From positions 17,059 through 55,509 of the forward strand of contig DIDF01000080.1 of NCBI GenBank assembly GCA_002418005.1: a stretch of 38,451 bases of DNA, given 5' to 3'. The stretch's first letter is position 1, and each line of letters starts with the position of its first letter. A program made the translations under genes and the position numbers. Under the pieces are notes generated by a model. The model did not search any database and was not told the DNA's origin. It saw nothing but the letters and a program-made list of their open reading frames with translations. Positions 32,526 to 38,451 of this stretch are shown piece after piece. Source of the DNA: Lactobacillaceae bacterium UBA5807 (GTDB lineage: Bacteria; Bacillota; Bacilli; Lactobacillales; Lactobacillaceae).

Positions 32526-32554
32526 TTGACAACTGCGCAAAAAACCTATAAAAT
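32526..32554 (+). promoter_or_regulatory. Promoter of tRNA-Gln
   Basis: Perfect -35 TTGACA (32526-32531) and -10 TAAAAT (32549-32554) with 17-nt spacing, 25 nt before the tRNA. It is back to back with the tRNA-Glu promoter. Confidence 0.88.
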
Positions 32555-32579
32555 AATTAACCGTGATGTTAATAGTCAT

Positions 32580-32651
32580 TGGGTATTAGCCAAATGGTAA
32601 GGCGGTGGACTCTGAATCCATAATTTACTGGTTCGACCCCAGTATACCCAA
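32580..32651 (+). tRNA. tRNA-Gln (anticodon CTG)
   Basis: Cloverleaf: acceptor TGGGTAT with ATACCCA, D stem GCC/GGC, anticodon arm GTGGA-CTCTGAA-TCCAT (anticodon CTG, reads CAG) and T arm ACTGG-TTCGACC-CCAGT. CCA is not encoded; the discriminator is A. All stems pair well. Confidence 0.92.
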
Positions 32652-32657
32652 TAAAGT

Positions 32658-32691
32658 TAAGCCAGCTAATTTGTTAGCTGGCTTTTTTATA
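32658..32691 (+). terminator. Terminator after tRNA-Gln
   Basis: A perfect stem AAGCCAGCTAA-TTTG-TTAGCTGGCTT followed by a T run, 7 nt after the tRNA. Confidence 0.95.
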
Positions 32692-32731
32692 CCCGTAAAT
32701 CATAGCCAACTTATCTTTTTGGAGGAGCATC

Positions 32732-33502
32732 ATGTTAAAAAATAAAACGCTAAAAAGTTTCTACGATATTACCCTGATCATCTTCGCCTTGATTTCCATT
32801 CTCTTGGTTATCCTAGACTTTTCACAAGTACTAGACCTTAATTCTGAACCTTGGTTTGCAATCAATACTATTCTTTGGTTTTTCTTTACTTGTGATTATT
32901 TAACCAGATTATTTCTAAGCGACAATAAGAAAAAATTCTTTTGGAATAATATGTTTGATCTTTTGGCGATTTTACCATTCGATACCGCCTTTAGTGTTTT
33001 CCGTTTTGGGCGAGCATTTCGACTCTTTCGCCTACTTAAACTAGTGCGCCTGACCAGATTAGTTGGCTTTATTGGCGGCTTGGAGAAAAGAAGTCACAGG
33101 TTTGTTCAAACAAACGGATTTATTTATCTACTGTGGTCAAGTATCGGGATTCTTTTGCTTTCTTCTACCATGTATTCGTTTGCCGAACATGTTTCTTGGG
33201 GAGAATCCTTTTGGTGGGCAATCACTACGGCGACAACCGTTGGGTATGGTGATATTTCTCCTCATACCCTAATGGGTAAAATGGCCGCGGTTCTTTTAAT
33301 GGTGGTAGGAATTGGATTTATTGGCACATTAACTAGTACAATAACCACTTATTTTTCCAAAGGACAGACGGCCGATTACCGTAAAATTAATAAAAAGCTA
33401 GATATTATTGAAAAGCAAAATGAAGATATAAAAAATCAACTTGCCGCTTTAAAAAAAGAAAATATATCTTTAAAGGATAAAAACAAATCTGGTAAACTCT
33501 AA
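32732..33502 (+). CDS. Voltage-gated-type potassium channel (six-helix Kv family)
   Basis: A 256-aa ion channel of Kv architecture. Hydrophobic helices S1-S3 lie at about 12-30, 42-62 and 70-88. An S4-like helix with regularly spaced Arg/Lys (FRFGRAFRLFRLLKLVRLTR) is at about 91-112. S5 is at about 128-150, then the pore helix and selectivity filter TTATTVGYGDISP near 167-179, and S6 at about 185-206. The C-terminal 40 residues form a charged coiled coil (INKKLDIIEKQNEDIKNQLA). It probably assembles as a tetramer passing K+. GGAGGAG precedes ATG 32732. Confidence 0.92.
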   Translation: MLKNKTLKSFYDITLIIFALISILLVILDFSQVLDLNSEPWFAINTILWFFFTCDYLTRLFLSDNKKKFFWNNMFDLLAILPFDTAFSVFRFGRAFRLFRLLKLVRLTRLVGFIGGLEKRSHRFVQTNGFIYLLWSSIGILLLSSTMYSFAEHVSWGESFWWAITTATTVGYGDISPHTLMGKMAAVLLMVVGIGFIGTLTSTITTYFSKGQTADYRKINKKLDIIEKQNEDIKNQLAALKKENISLKDKNKSGKL

Positions 33503-33510
33503 AAATAGCG

Positions 33511-33876
33511 TCATAATAAATTTAATTCAAGTAATATTGCATTAACTAATCCTAATAACGACAACACAACAAAGATCCAGCCAACATTCATGTCAATAAT
33601 TACATACAAAGTCAAAATCAATGCCAGAATCAAAATGACAATTTTTAACCAGATAAATCTTTCTTGATTCACCCAAAACAAAGCCGATATGCTCCAAAAG
33701 AGTATCCCTCCGCACATCACTAGGATTGCCTCGATATTGGAAATTGCGACAGCTTGGTGGCTGTTAATCGCGAAAATATTCCCTAAGCCATTCCCAAATA
33801 GAAGCAACCCTAAGAAAAAATTTATTAAAGATCCGGAAACTTTTAAGTTTTTCTTAACCCTTTGATTTGCCTTCAT
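33511..33876 (-). CDS. Small integral membrane protein, unknown function
   Basis: A 121-aa protein with four predicted membrane helices (around residues 15-35, 45-68, 75-92 and 95-118, e.g. FIWLKIVILILALILTLYVI). A basic N-terminus (MKANQRVKKNLK) probably faces the cytosol. I recognise no family. The gene converges with the channel gene, with an 8-nt gap and no visible terminator. ATG 33876 follows AAGGG; an upstream promoter is proposed at 33936-33965. Confidence 0.7.
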   Translation of the reverse strand: MKANQRVKKNLKVSGSLINFFLGLLLFGNGLGNIFAINSHQAVAISNIEAILVMCGGILFWSISALFWVNQERFIWLKIVILILALILTLYVIIDMNVGWIFVVLSLLGLVNAILLELNLL

Positions 33877-33935
33877 CCCTTGGCCCCCAAGCCTTTATGA
33901 AAATAATTTCTAATATAATTAGCGACCTTTACCAA

Positions 33936-33965
33936 ATCATAACTTTACCTTCAAAAAATGTTCAA
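33936..33965 (-). promoter_or_regulatory. Promoter of the 121-aa membrane protein gene
   Basis: On the minus strand -35 TTGAAC (33960-33965) and -10 TATGAT (33936-33941) with 18-nt spacing. Confidence 0.55.
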
Positions 33966-33984
33966 ACTTTCGAGTTATATTATA

Positions 33985-34092
33985 GACGATCAGATCGAAG
34001 AGGTTTGATTATAAAGTGTAAATATACACATTCCCCTCAAGTAAATTAACCCCCCTATTAGTTTACTGGCGTCCAAGCTGGACGCTTTTTTT
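33985..34092 (+). ncRNA. Candidate small RNA or orphan terminator region
   Basis: No credible protein gene lies here. The + strand has several helices in a row: GTGTA/TACAC (34016-34029) nested in GAGG/CCTC (34000-34038), AGTAAA/TTTACT (34040-34067), and a clear terminator GCGTCC-AAGCT-GGACGC plus seven T (34069-34092). The terminator has no gene to terminate on its strand: the channel gene ends 570 nt upstream with a convergent gene between. No convincing promoter was found (weak TATTAT near 33978). Confidence 0.4.
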
Positions 34093-34191
34093 GTGCTTAA
34101 ATTAAAGTAATATAACCGTTTGTTTATTAAGAAACGGTAAATCTAGTTTACCTAAGCTTTATCTAATGAAAACGATACATTATGATTAAAT

Positions 34192-34359
34192 TGAGTGTGG
34201 GACTTTAACATTCAGAAATTATCTTTATGCAATCATGAGGGGATTCAGAAGATTATTAAGTGTGGGAATTGTTAAGTCTCTAGGTTTATTGAAATGTTTG
34301 TTTCAATCTGCCTCGCACTCTAAACCTATCTAGGAAGCCTTACGGGGCTTCTTTTTTTG
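34192..34359 (+). ncRNA. Candidate small RNA (with possible 32-aa reading frame)
   Basis: An orphan unit of about 168 nt: a promoter (TTTATC at 34158-34163, 17 nt, TATGAT at 34181-34186) leads to a terminator GGAAGCC-TTAC-GGGGCTTC plus T run (34333-34358). GAGTGTGGG at the 5' end can form nine pairs with CTCGCACTC (34312-34320). A second copy, GTGTGGGA (34260-34267), can pair with the same site. AGGTTTA/TAAACCT encloses a TTGAAA/TTTCAA hairpin and crosses those stems, so alternative folds or a pseudoknot are possible. A frame ATG 34235 to TAG 34331-34333 encodes 32 aa (MRGFRRLLSVGIVKSLGLLK...) but lacks a ribosome site. Confidence 0.45.
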
Positions 34360-34368
34360 TTGCAAATA

Positions 34369-34431
34369 GAATAGCTCTGGAAATATCTTATGGCCAATCT
34401 TGGCCTACAAGGGATTTTCAGAGCTATTTTT
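34369..34431. terminator. Large cruciform terminator after the histidine kinase gene
   Basis: AATAGCTCTG-GAAAT pairs with ATTTTCAGAGCTATT, and an inner GGCCAA-TC-TTGGCC forms a second stem. T runs lie on both sides. It ends the two-component operon on the minus strand and could stop + strand transcripts too. Confidence 0.85.
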
Positions 34432-34433
34432 TA

Positions 34434-35939
34434 CTATGCATTTTGTTCTGGGTTTGGTTTTTGTGAATCATCCGGTTGTCCAGGTTTGGGCTTATCCTTC
34501 AAATTAGTGCCTTTATCAGGGAAAATAACTGTAAAGGTTGTCCCTTTATGAAGTTCTGAGGCAACTGAAATTTCACCATGATGTTGCTTAACCAACTGAT
34601 GAACAATTGCCAGTCCTAAGCCAGATTCACCATACTTGCCGCTTCTTCTGGAAGCATCTGCTTTATAATAGCGTTCAAAAATATTCTGTTCTTGGTCCGG
34701 CGTCATTCCAATGCCAGTATCGGCTACCCTAATAATAGTTTCGTTATAACCACGTTCACCAATCAAAGTGATTTGGCCTTTGTCAGTAAACTGAATTGCG
34801 TTATTCGTTATATTAAAGACAATTTGGACAAATCGATCATAATCAGCGTAAACTGGCAACTCTTTAGGGGCTCGCACCGTCATATTATCACCAGAATCAC
34901 GAGCTTTGTTTTTAAGCTGTTCAACAATCGTGTTCATCACTTTAGTGGCATTAAACTGAGTTTCATGAAGCTGAATTGAGTTAGAACGTATCTTTTCATA
35001 ATCCAAGTTCTCATTAACCAAACGAATTAAGCGTTGGGTTTCAGAGTCCATCAGATTAATACTCTTTTCCCTGTCGGATCCTTGAATAACCCCATACTTA
35101 AAGCCTTCCAAAATCCCGGAAATTGTGGTTAATGGTGTTCTCATTTCATGAGCAGCGTTGGCTAAGAATTCCTGTCTTCGTTCCTCTTGGCGAGCAATTT
35201 CTTCTTGAGACTTTTCCAGTGATTCGGTCATATTGTTGAAATCACTAATCAACTGGCCCATTTCATCCGTGCCTTTATCTTTGACCCGAATATTGTAATT
35301 GCCGTTGGCAACTTGAGTAGCCGCACTTCGCAGCTCACTAATTCGCCGATTAAGCCTGGCCGCAATGATAAAACTGATCATCAATGCAAGGATTAATGCC
35401 ACCCAAAATCCGTGCAGGAGGTTTTGATTAATTGTGTTGATGTTGGAATTAATGCTCGACACAAACGCCCCAGTGATTAAAACAGCAACCAATTTGTTCC
35501 TGTAGTAATAGGGCTTTAAAACCTCAATCATCGCTGGTCTTACTTGACCATTACTTAGTTTGGTTTTGTTGCTAACTTTTCGAACAATTTCGCCGCCTGT
35601 CAAGTGTTGCCAGTCTGTCTTATTTACCCTTGGAGAAAGCCCATCATTTGGGTAAATAACCTGATTTTTCTTATTAAAGACAGTAAAATACACCGCCTGG
35701 TTTTTCAAAAGAGCGTCGGAAGTTGTTAGCGTTTTAACGTTAAACGAAACGTTATTGCCATTATGATTATTAACAATCAGAGACTGTTGGATTAAACTGT
35801 CCGAATAATTTTCAAGTCGTTGCCAAGTGCTATCGTATACAAACGATCTTGTCATTCTTGCAAAGGAGAATCCCAAAAGCAAGATAGTAATAACAATCAC
35901 GGCAAAAAACGCTAGCATTTGCTGGTAGATCATTTTCAT
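34434..35939 (-). CDS. Sensor histidine kinase (HAMP type)
   Basis: A 501-aa kinase. TM1 is at about 9-29, an extracellular sensor of about 140 residues follows (to about 172), TM2 is at about 176-196, and HAMP at about 196-248. The HisKA phosphoacceptor His264 lies in FLANAAHEMRTPL; the ATPase domain has N-box NITNNAIQFTDKG, G1 VADTGIGM and G2 GESGLGLAIVHQLVK. The C-terminal 25 residues are a Pro/Lys/Asp-rich tail (KPKPGQPDDSQKPNPEQ), not part of the catalytic domain. ATG 35939 overlaps the regulator stop by 4 nt. The signal is unknown; the fold is like LisK/BaeS-type kinases. Confidence 0.93.
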   Translation of the reverse strand: MKMIYQQMLAFFAVIVITILLLGFSFARMTRSFVYDSTWQRLENYSDSLIQQSLIVNNHNGNNVSFNVKTLTTSDALLKNQAVYFTVFNKKNQVIYPNDGLSPRVNKTDWQHLTGGEIVRKVSNKTKLSNGQVRPAMIEVLKPYYYRNKLVAVLITGAFVSSINSNINTINQNLLHGFWVALILALMISFIIAARLNRRISELRSAATQVANGNYNIRVKDKGTDEMGQLISDFNNMTESLEKSQEEIARQEERRQEFLANAAHEMRTPLTTISGILEGFKYGVIQGSDREKSINLMDSETQRLIRLVNENLDYEKIRSNSIQLHETQFNATKVMNTIVEQLKNKARDSGDNMTVRAPKELPVYADYDRFVQIVFNITNNAIQFTDKGQITLIGERGYNETIIRVADTGIGMTPDQEQNIFERYYKADASRRSGKYGESGLGLAIVHQLVKQHHGEISVASELHKGTTFTVIFPDKGTNLKDKPKPGQPDDSQKPNPEQNA

Positions 35940-36664
35940 TTCTTAGAGTCCACTTCACTATCATCAAATTTGTAGCCAACTCCCCAAACGGTTTGAATAA
36001 CCTGAGGGCCAACTTTTTCAATCTTTTGACGTAACTTTTTGACGTGAGCATCAACTGTTCGTTCATCGCCATAATATTCATAATCCCAAACCTGTTCCAA
36101 AAGTTGTTCACGAGAAAATACCTGTCGCGGCTTTTGAGCTAAAGTCTTAAGCAAATCAAATTCCTTTGGCGTCAATTCAGGAATTAACTTGCCATCCAAA
36201 TAAGCCTCCCGAGTACTTGGATTCAGTTTGAAGTGATCAGTCTGAATTTCAAAAGCCCCTTTGCCATCGTCATGTTCAGTTCGACTAGATGTTTCGGTAA
36301 CTGCACGCCGTTGTAAAGCCTTAATTCTGGCAATCAGAGTAATTGGCGAAAATGGTTTAGTAACGTAATCGTCAGCGCCCATTTCAAAGCCAAGAACCTG
36401 ATCACTATCGGAATCTCTGGCGGTCAACATAATGATTGGCACCGTCTTTGACTTCTCACGCATTTCCTTGGCAACTTCCATTCCGTCTTTTTTAGGAAGG
36501 TTTAAATCCAAAGTAATAATATCCCAGCTGTCTGGATCGGCGTTAAACATGTCCATTGCCTGGATGCCATCATACGCATACAGAACGTCCCAGCCCTCTT
36601 TTTGAAAGAACATCGACATCATTTCAGATACAGATTTGTTATCTTCGACCATTAACAATTTCAT
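35936..36664 (-). CDS. OmpR/PhoB-family response regulator
   Basis: A 242-aa regulator. The receiver domain has MVEDN (Asp8), the phospho-acceptor Asp53 in ITLDLNLPKKDG, the Thr in IIMLTARDSD and the Lys in DYVTKPFSP. The winged-helix output domain has ELTPKEFDLLKTLAQ and ERTVDAHVKKLRQKI, ending in VWGVGYKF. The start ATG 36664 has GGGGGA 7 nt upstream; a longer in-frame start at 36679 overlaps it. Middle gene of a three-gene operon. Confidence 0.94.
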   Translation of the reverse strand: MKLLMVEDNKSVSEMMSMFFQKEGWDVLYAYDGIQAMDMFNADPDSWDIITLDLNLPKKDGMEVAKEMREKSKTVPIIMLTARDSDSDQVLGFEMGADDYVTKPFSPITLIARIKALQRRAVTETSSRTEHDDGKGAFEIQTDHFKLNPSTREAYLDGKLIPELTPKEFDLLKTLAQKPRQVFSREQLLEQVWDYEYYGDERTVDAHVKKLRQKIEKVGPQVIQTVWGVGYKFDDSEVDSKK

Positions 36665-36680
36665 GAAACAATCCCCCAAA

Positions 36681-37379
36681 TTAGTAACTAATTGCTTGAA
36701 GGTGGCCCTTTTGCCAGTACTTCTTTAAGTACATTCGCGAAACTGACTCGAGCCGACCAGTCCAAGGATCATTGTAAAAGTAAAGTTTTTTGTTATAACC
36801 GGTTAAAACAATCAAACTTGATTTCAGATTGTTTAAACCCCCGACTCTCATTATAATCGGCCGGCGTCTGGATAGTTGTTTATAGATTTGCCGGAGATGA
36901 GCGCCATTCAGATCTTTAATTGTATTGGTTTTTGAAACTACCAGGTGATTTAGATCAACTAAGTTACCAGAATTGCCGTGCCACCTGCTAATAATCAGCT
37001 TCAAATTATCCTTATTAAATTGAACTTCATCTGAATCTAGCAACATTTGCACGGCAGCATAAGCGTTGGCTTCATCGGCCTGGGTTTCTTGCTTGATTGC
37101 GGTAACATTAATTCGTAAAAAGTTTTTACGAATATTTCTTCTTGGCAACCAACCAGTCAATTCACCGTTTACAAAATGATACCAAACCAACTTGTGAAAA
37201 AAGACAATTTGGTCAACCAAAAAGTCAGTTGCCAGAATGGTTTCTGGAACTTTGATTCGAGATTCAATATTCATATGATTTGAATCAAGTTCATCCAAAT
37301 ACCAGTGTTCGCCAGGGATTCTTCTTAACCTGACAAAGAACGGGTTAGTTTTTTCGTTGGCAATAGTCGTTTTTTCCAT
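36681..37379 (-). CDS. C39-peptidase-like protein lacking a visible catalytic Cys and His
   Basis: A 232-aa protein with no signal peptide or membrane helix. Residues 10-85 look like an SH3/GW-type module (WYLDELDS..., WYHFVNGELTGWLPRRNI). Residues about 95-232 follow the plan of C39-like papain-fold peptidases: a helix at the nucleophile position (EANAYAAVQMLL), then RRRPIIMRVGGLNNLKSSLI, VLTGYNKKLYFYNDPWTG. In active members the helix carries Cys and the strand before TGY carries His. Here these read Ala/Tyr and Ser/Leu, so it may be a pseudo-enzyme. It is first in an operon with the response regulator (16-nt gap) and kinase. ATG 37379 follows GAGGTGA. Confidence 0.6.
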   Translation of the reverse strand: MEKTTIANEKTNPFFVRLRRIPGEHWYLDELDSNHMNIESRIKVPETILATDFLVDQIVFFHKLVWYHFVNGELTGWLPRRNIRKNFLRINVTAIKQETQADEANAYAAVQMLLDSDEVQFNKDNLKLIISRWHGNSGNLVDLNHLVVSKTNTIKDLNGAHLRQIYKQLSRRRPIIMRVGGLNNLKSSLIVLTGYNKKLYFYNDPWTGRLESVSRMYLKKYWQKGHLQAISY

Positions 37380-37400
37380 CGGTCTCACCTCATAACTTCT

Positions 37401-37409
37401 ATTTTACCA
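37401..37409 (-). promoter_or_regulatory. Extended -10 promoter of the C39-like/two-component operon
   Basis: The minus strand reads TGGTAAAAT (TGnTAAAAT), 21 nt before the start codon; no good -35. Confidence 0.5.
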
Positions 37410-37423
37410 ATAAAAACAGTGGG

Positions 37424-37453
37424 TTGCTTAAAAAGTATGAAGATTGTTATCAT
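37424..37453 (+). promoter_or_regulatory. Promoter of the HAD hydrolase gene
   Basis: TTGCTT (37424-37429), 18 nt, TATCAT (37448-37453), divergent from the two-component operon. Confidence 0.5.
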
Positions 37454-37493
37454 TATGTCAGTACCCAAATATTTCAGTTAGGAAGGTTGAATT

Positions 37494-38267
37494 ATGTTTA
37501 AAGCCTTAGCATTTTTTGATTTGGATCACACATTGTTAAATGAACAAACTAAAGTTGACGATGAAGTTGCCCAAGCAATGGAACAGCTCCGCAAAAATAA
37601 CGTGCTGCCGGTTATTTCTAGCGGCAGAAACATCTTTGAAATTAAGGAAATTCTCAATCGAACAAAAATTGATACGGTGGTTGGCGCCAATGGCAGTTTC
37701 GTCCAGTTCGAAGGTAAGCCGGTCTATAAAGCAACATTAGCAAACCCGCTGCTTGAAAAATTCTTTGCCTACACTCAGTCTTTTAACGAAGAAGCCACGG
37801 TTTACGATGACAAAAATTATCGAATTACTGGAATTAACGAGACAGTAAAAAAGAACTACGCATCAATTAATACCCCAGTTCCGCCAGTCGGGGCTGAAGA
37901 TTATATCAAAAGCCACCAAGTGTTCATGATGGTAGTAGTAACCGTTGGCCACGATGAGGATTATCGAAAGAAATTTGCCGACTCATTAACCTTTTTTAGA
38001 AATACCCCTTACAGCATGGACGTAGTTAAAGCCGGTGGTTCCAAGAAAAAAGGAATTCAAGAATTAATTAAGAATGCCCATTTAGAGGGAATTCCCACTT
38101 ACGCATTTGGCGACGGCAATAACGACATACCAATGTTGGATTATGTAGATCACGCAGTCGTTATGGGAAATGGCCTGCCAGTAGTTAAAAAATACGCTGA
38201 ATTCATTACAAGCAAAAATACCGACCACGGCATCGTTAATGGATTAAAACATTATGGGTTGATTTAA
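37494..38267 (+). CDS. HAD-superfamily phosphatase, Cof/YidA type (HAD-IIB)
   Basis: A 257-aa phosphatase. Motif I FFDLDHTLLN has the nucleophile Asp9 (DLD), motif II is VISSGR near residue 40, a C2B cap follows (about 80-180), Lys of motif III is near 191 (GGSKKKGI), and motif IV is FGDGNNDIPML near 210. Such proteins remove phosphate from sugar phosphates, FMN or PLP; the substrate cannot be read from sequence. GGAAGG is 7 nt before ATG 37494. No terminator is visible before the ssrA promoter. Confidence 0.9.
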   Translation: MFKALAFFDLDHTLLNEQTKVDDEVAQAMEQLRKNNVLPVISSGRNIFEIKEILNRTKIDTVVGANGSFVQFEGKPVYKATLANPLLEKFFAYTQSFNEEATVYDDKNYRITGINETVKKNYASINTPVPPVGAEDYIKSHQVFMMVVVTVGHDEDYRKKFADSLTFFRNTPYSMDVVKAGGSKKKGIQELIKNAHLEGIPTYAFGDGNNDIPMLDYVDHAVVMGNGLPVVKKYAEFITSKNTDHGIVNGLKHYGLI

Positions 38268-38309
38268 TTTTTAATCTAAGAATCAAATAAAGTCATTGGT
38301 GCCATTTTC

Positions 38310-38337
38310 TTGATATGTATCATTAGTATGGTAAGAT
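38310..38337 (+). promoter_or_regulatory. Promoter of ssrA
   Basis: TTGATA (38310-38315), 16 nt, then an extended -10 TGGTAAGAT (TAAGAT at 38332-38337), about 17 nt before the mature tmRNA 5' end. Confidence 0.75.
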
Positions 38338-38354
38338 AGTTTATGCACCAATAC

Positions 38355-38451
38355 GGGGTCGTTATGGATTCGACGGGTATAGGTCGAACCTGGATTGCGT
38401 TTCGTGCGGCGCCACGCTAAAACGCCCAGTTAAATTATAACTGCAAAAAAT
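38355..38451 (+). ncRNA. ssrA: tmRNA, 5' part (runs off the window)
   Basis: GGGGTCGTTATGGATTCGAC is the conserved 5' end of tmRNA, followed by the tRNA-like arm, GCGGCGCCACGC, and AACTGCAAAAAAT, where the tag-encoding region begins at the window edge. tmRNA rescues stalled ribosomes with SmpB. The tag and 3' half are outside the window. Confidence 0.95.

Noticed and set aside
33867..34049. 60-codon + strand frame
   Set aside because: No ribosome site, overlaps the start and promoter of the minus-strand membrane protein gene, and has no recognisable composition.
34192..34359. 6S RNA or tracrRNA
   Set aside because: The long closing stem recalls 6S, but I could not match the central bubble or any known sequence motif, and there is no CRISPR array or cas gene in the window.
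38355..38451. Prophage attachment site at ssrA
   Set aside because: The 3' end of ssrA, where such sites lie, is outside the window.

Overview
The window is a low-GC chromosomal segment from a member of the Lactobacillaceae (lactic acid bacteria). This rests on the gene order tdk-prfA-prmC-sua5-glyA-upp-atpBEFHAGDC-DUF1146-murA-mbl-yidD-DUF2969-rodA, a MurT/GatD pair, a Ddl of the Phe type found in vancomycin-resistant lactobacilli, strong AGGAGG-like ribosome sites with many TTG/GTG starts, and the tmRNA sequence at the right edge. The genus cannot be fixed from this stretch. I see no insertion sequence, prophage or CRISPR array; most of the window is housekeeping core with small accessory patches.

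Layout. 1-2480 (+ strand): end of rpsD, rarA, a small membrane protein and a universal stress protein. 2499-10167 (- strand): a damaged XRE/TPR regulator, tag (3-methyladenine glycosylase), a membrane-anchored glycerophosphodiester phosphodiesterase, ddl, a GntR/ABC-transporter operon and an SPFH protein. Two long intergenic inverted-repeat elements (6912-7045 and 9156-9252) lie in this part. 10265-15070 (-): cell-shape and wall operons, mbl-yidD-DUF2969-rodA-gcvH and DUF1146-murA. 15201-21603 (-): the complete eight-gene F1Fo ATP synthase operon with its own promoter and a 5' leader that holds a small hydrophobic reading frame. 21909-27221 (-): upp, glyA, sua5, prmC, prfA and a broken tdk remnant directly behind the operon promoter. 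27394-29444 (+): murT-gatD, which amidate lipid II.

29488-38451 is more mixed: a serine hydrolase, a small unknown protein, a secreted EndA-like nuclease, two divergent tRNA genes (Glu-CTC and Gln-CTG), a voltage-gated-type potassium channel, a small membrane protein, a gene-poor stretch (33877-34433) with two orphan + strand terminators and candidate small RNAs, a three-gene operon (C39-like pseudo-peptidase, response regulator, histidine kinase), a HAD phosphatase, and the first ~97 nt of tmRNA (ssrA).

Much of the window serves the envelope: MurA, Ddl, MurT/GatD, RodA and Mbl act in making and shaping peptidoglycan, and the ATP synthase supplies or consumes proton-motive force. The most informative oddities are the decayed tdk and XRE genes, the probable small RNAs at 33.9-34.4 kb, the two-component operon led by a C39-fold protein without visible catalytic Cys/His, and the pair of C34 tRNAs.
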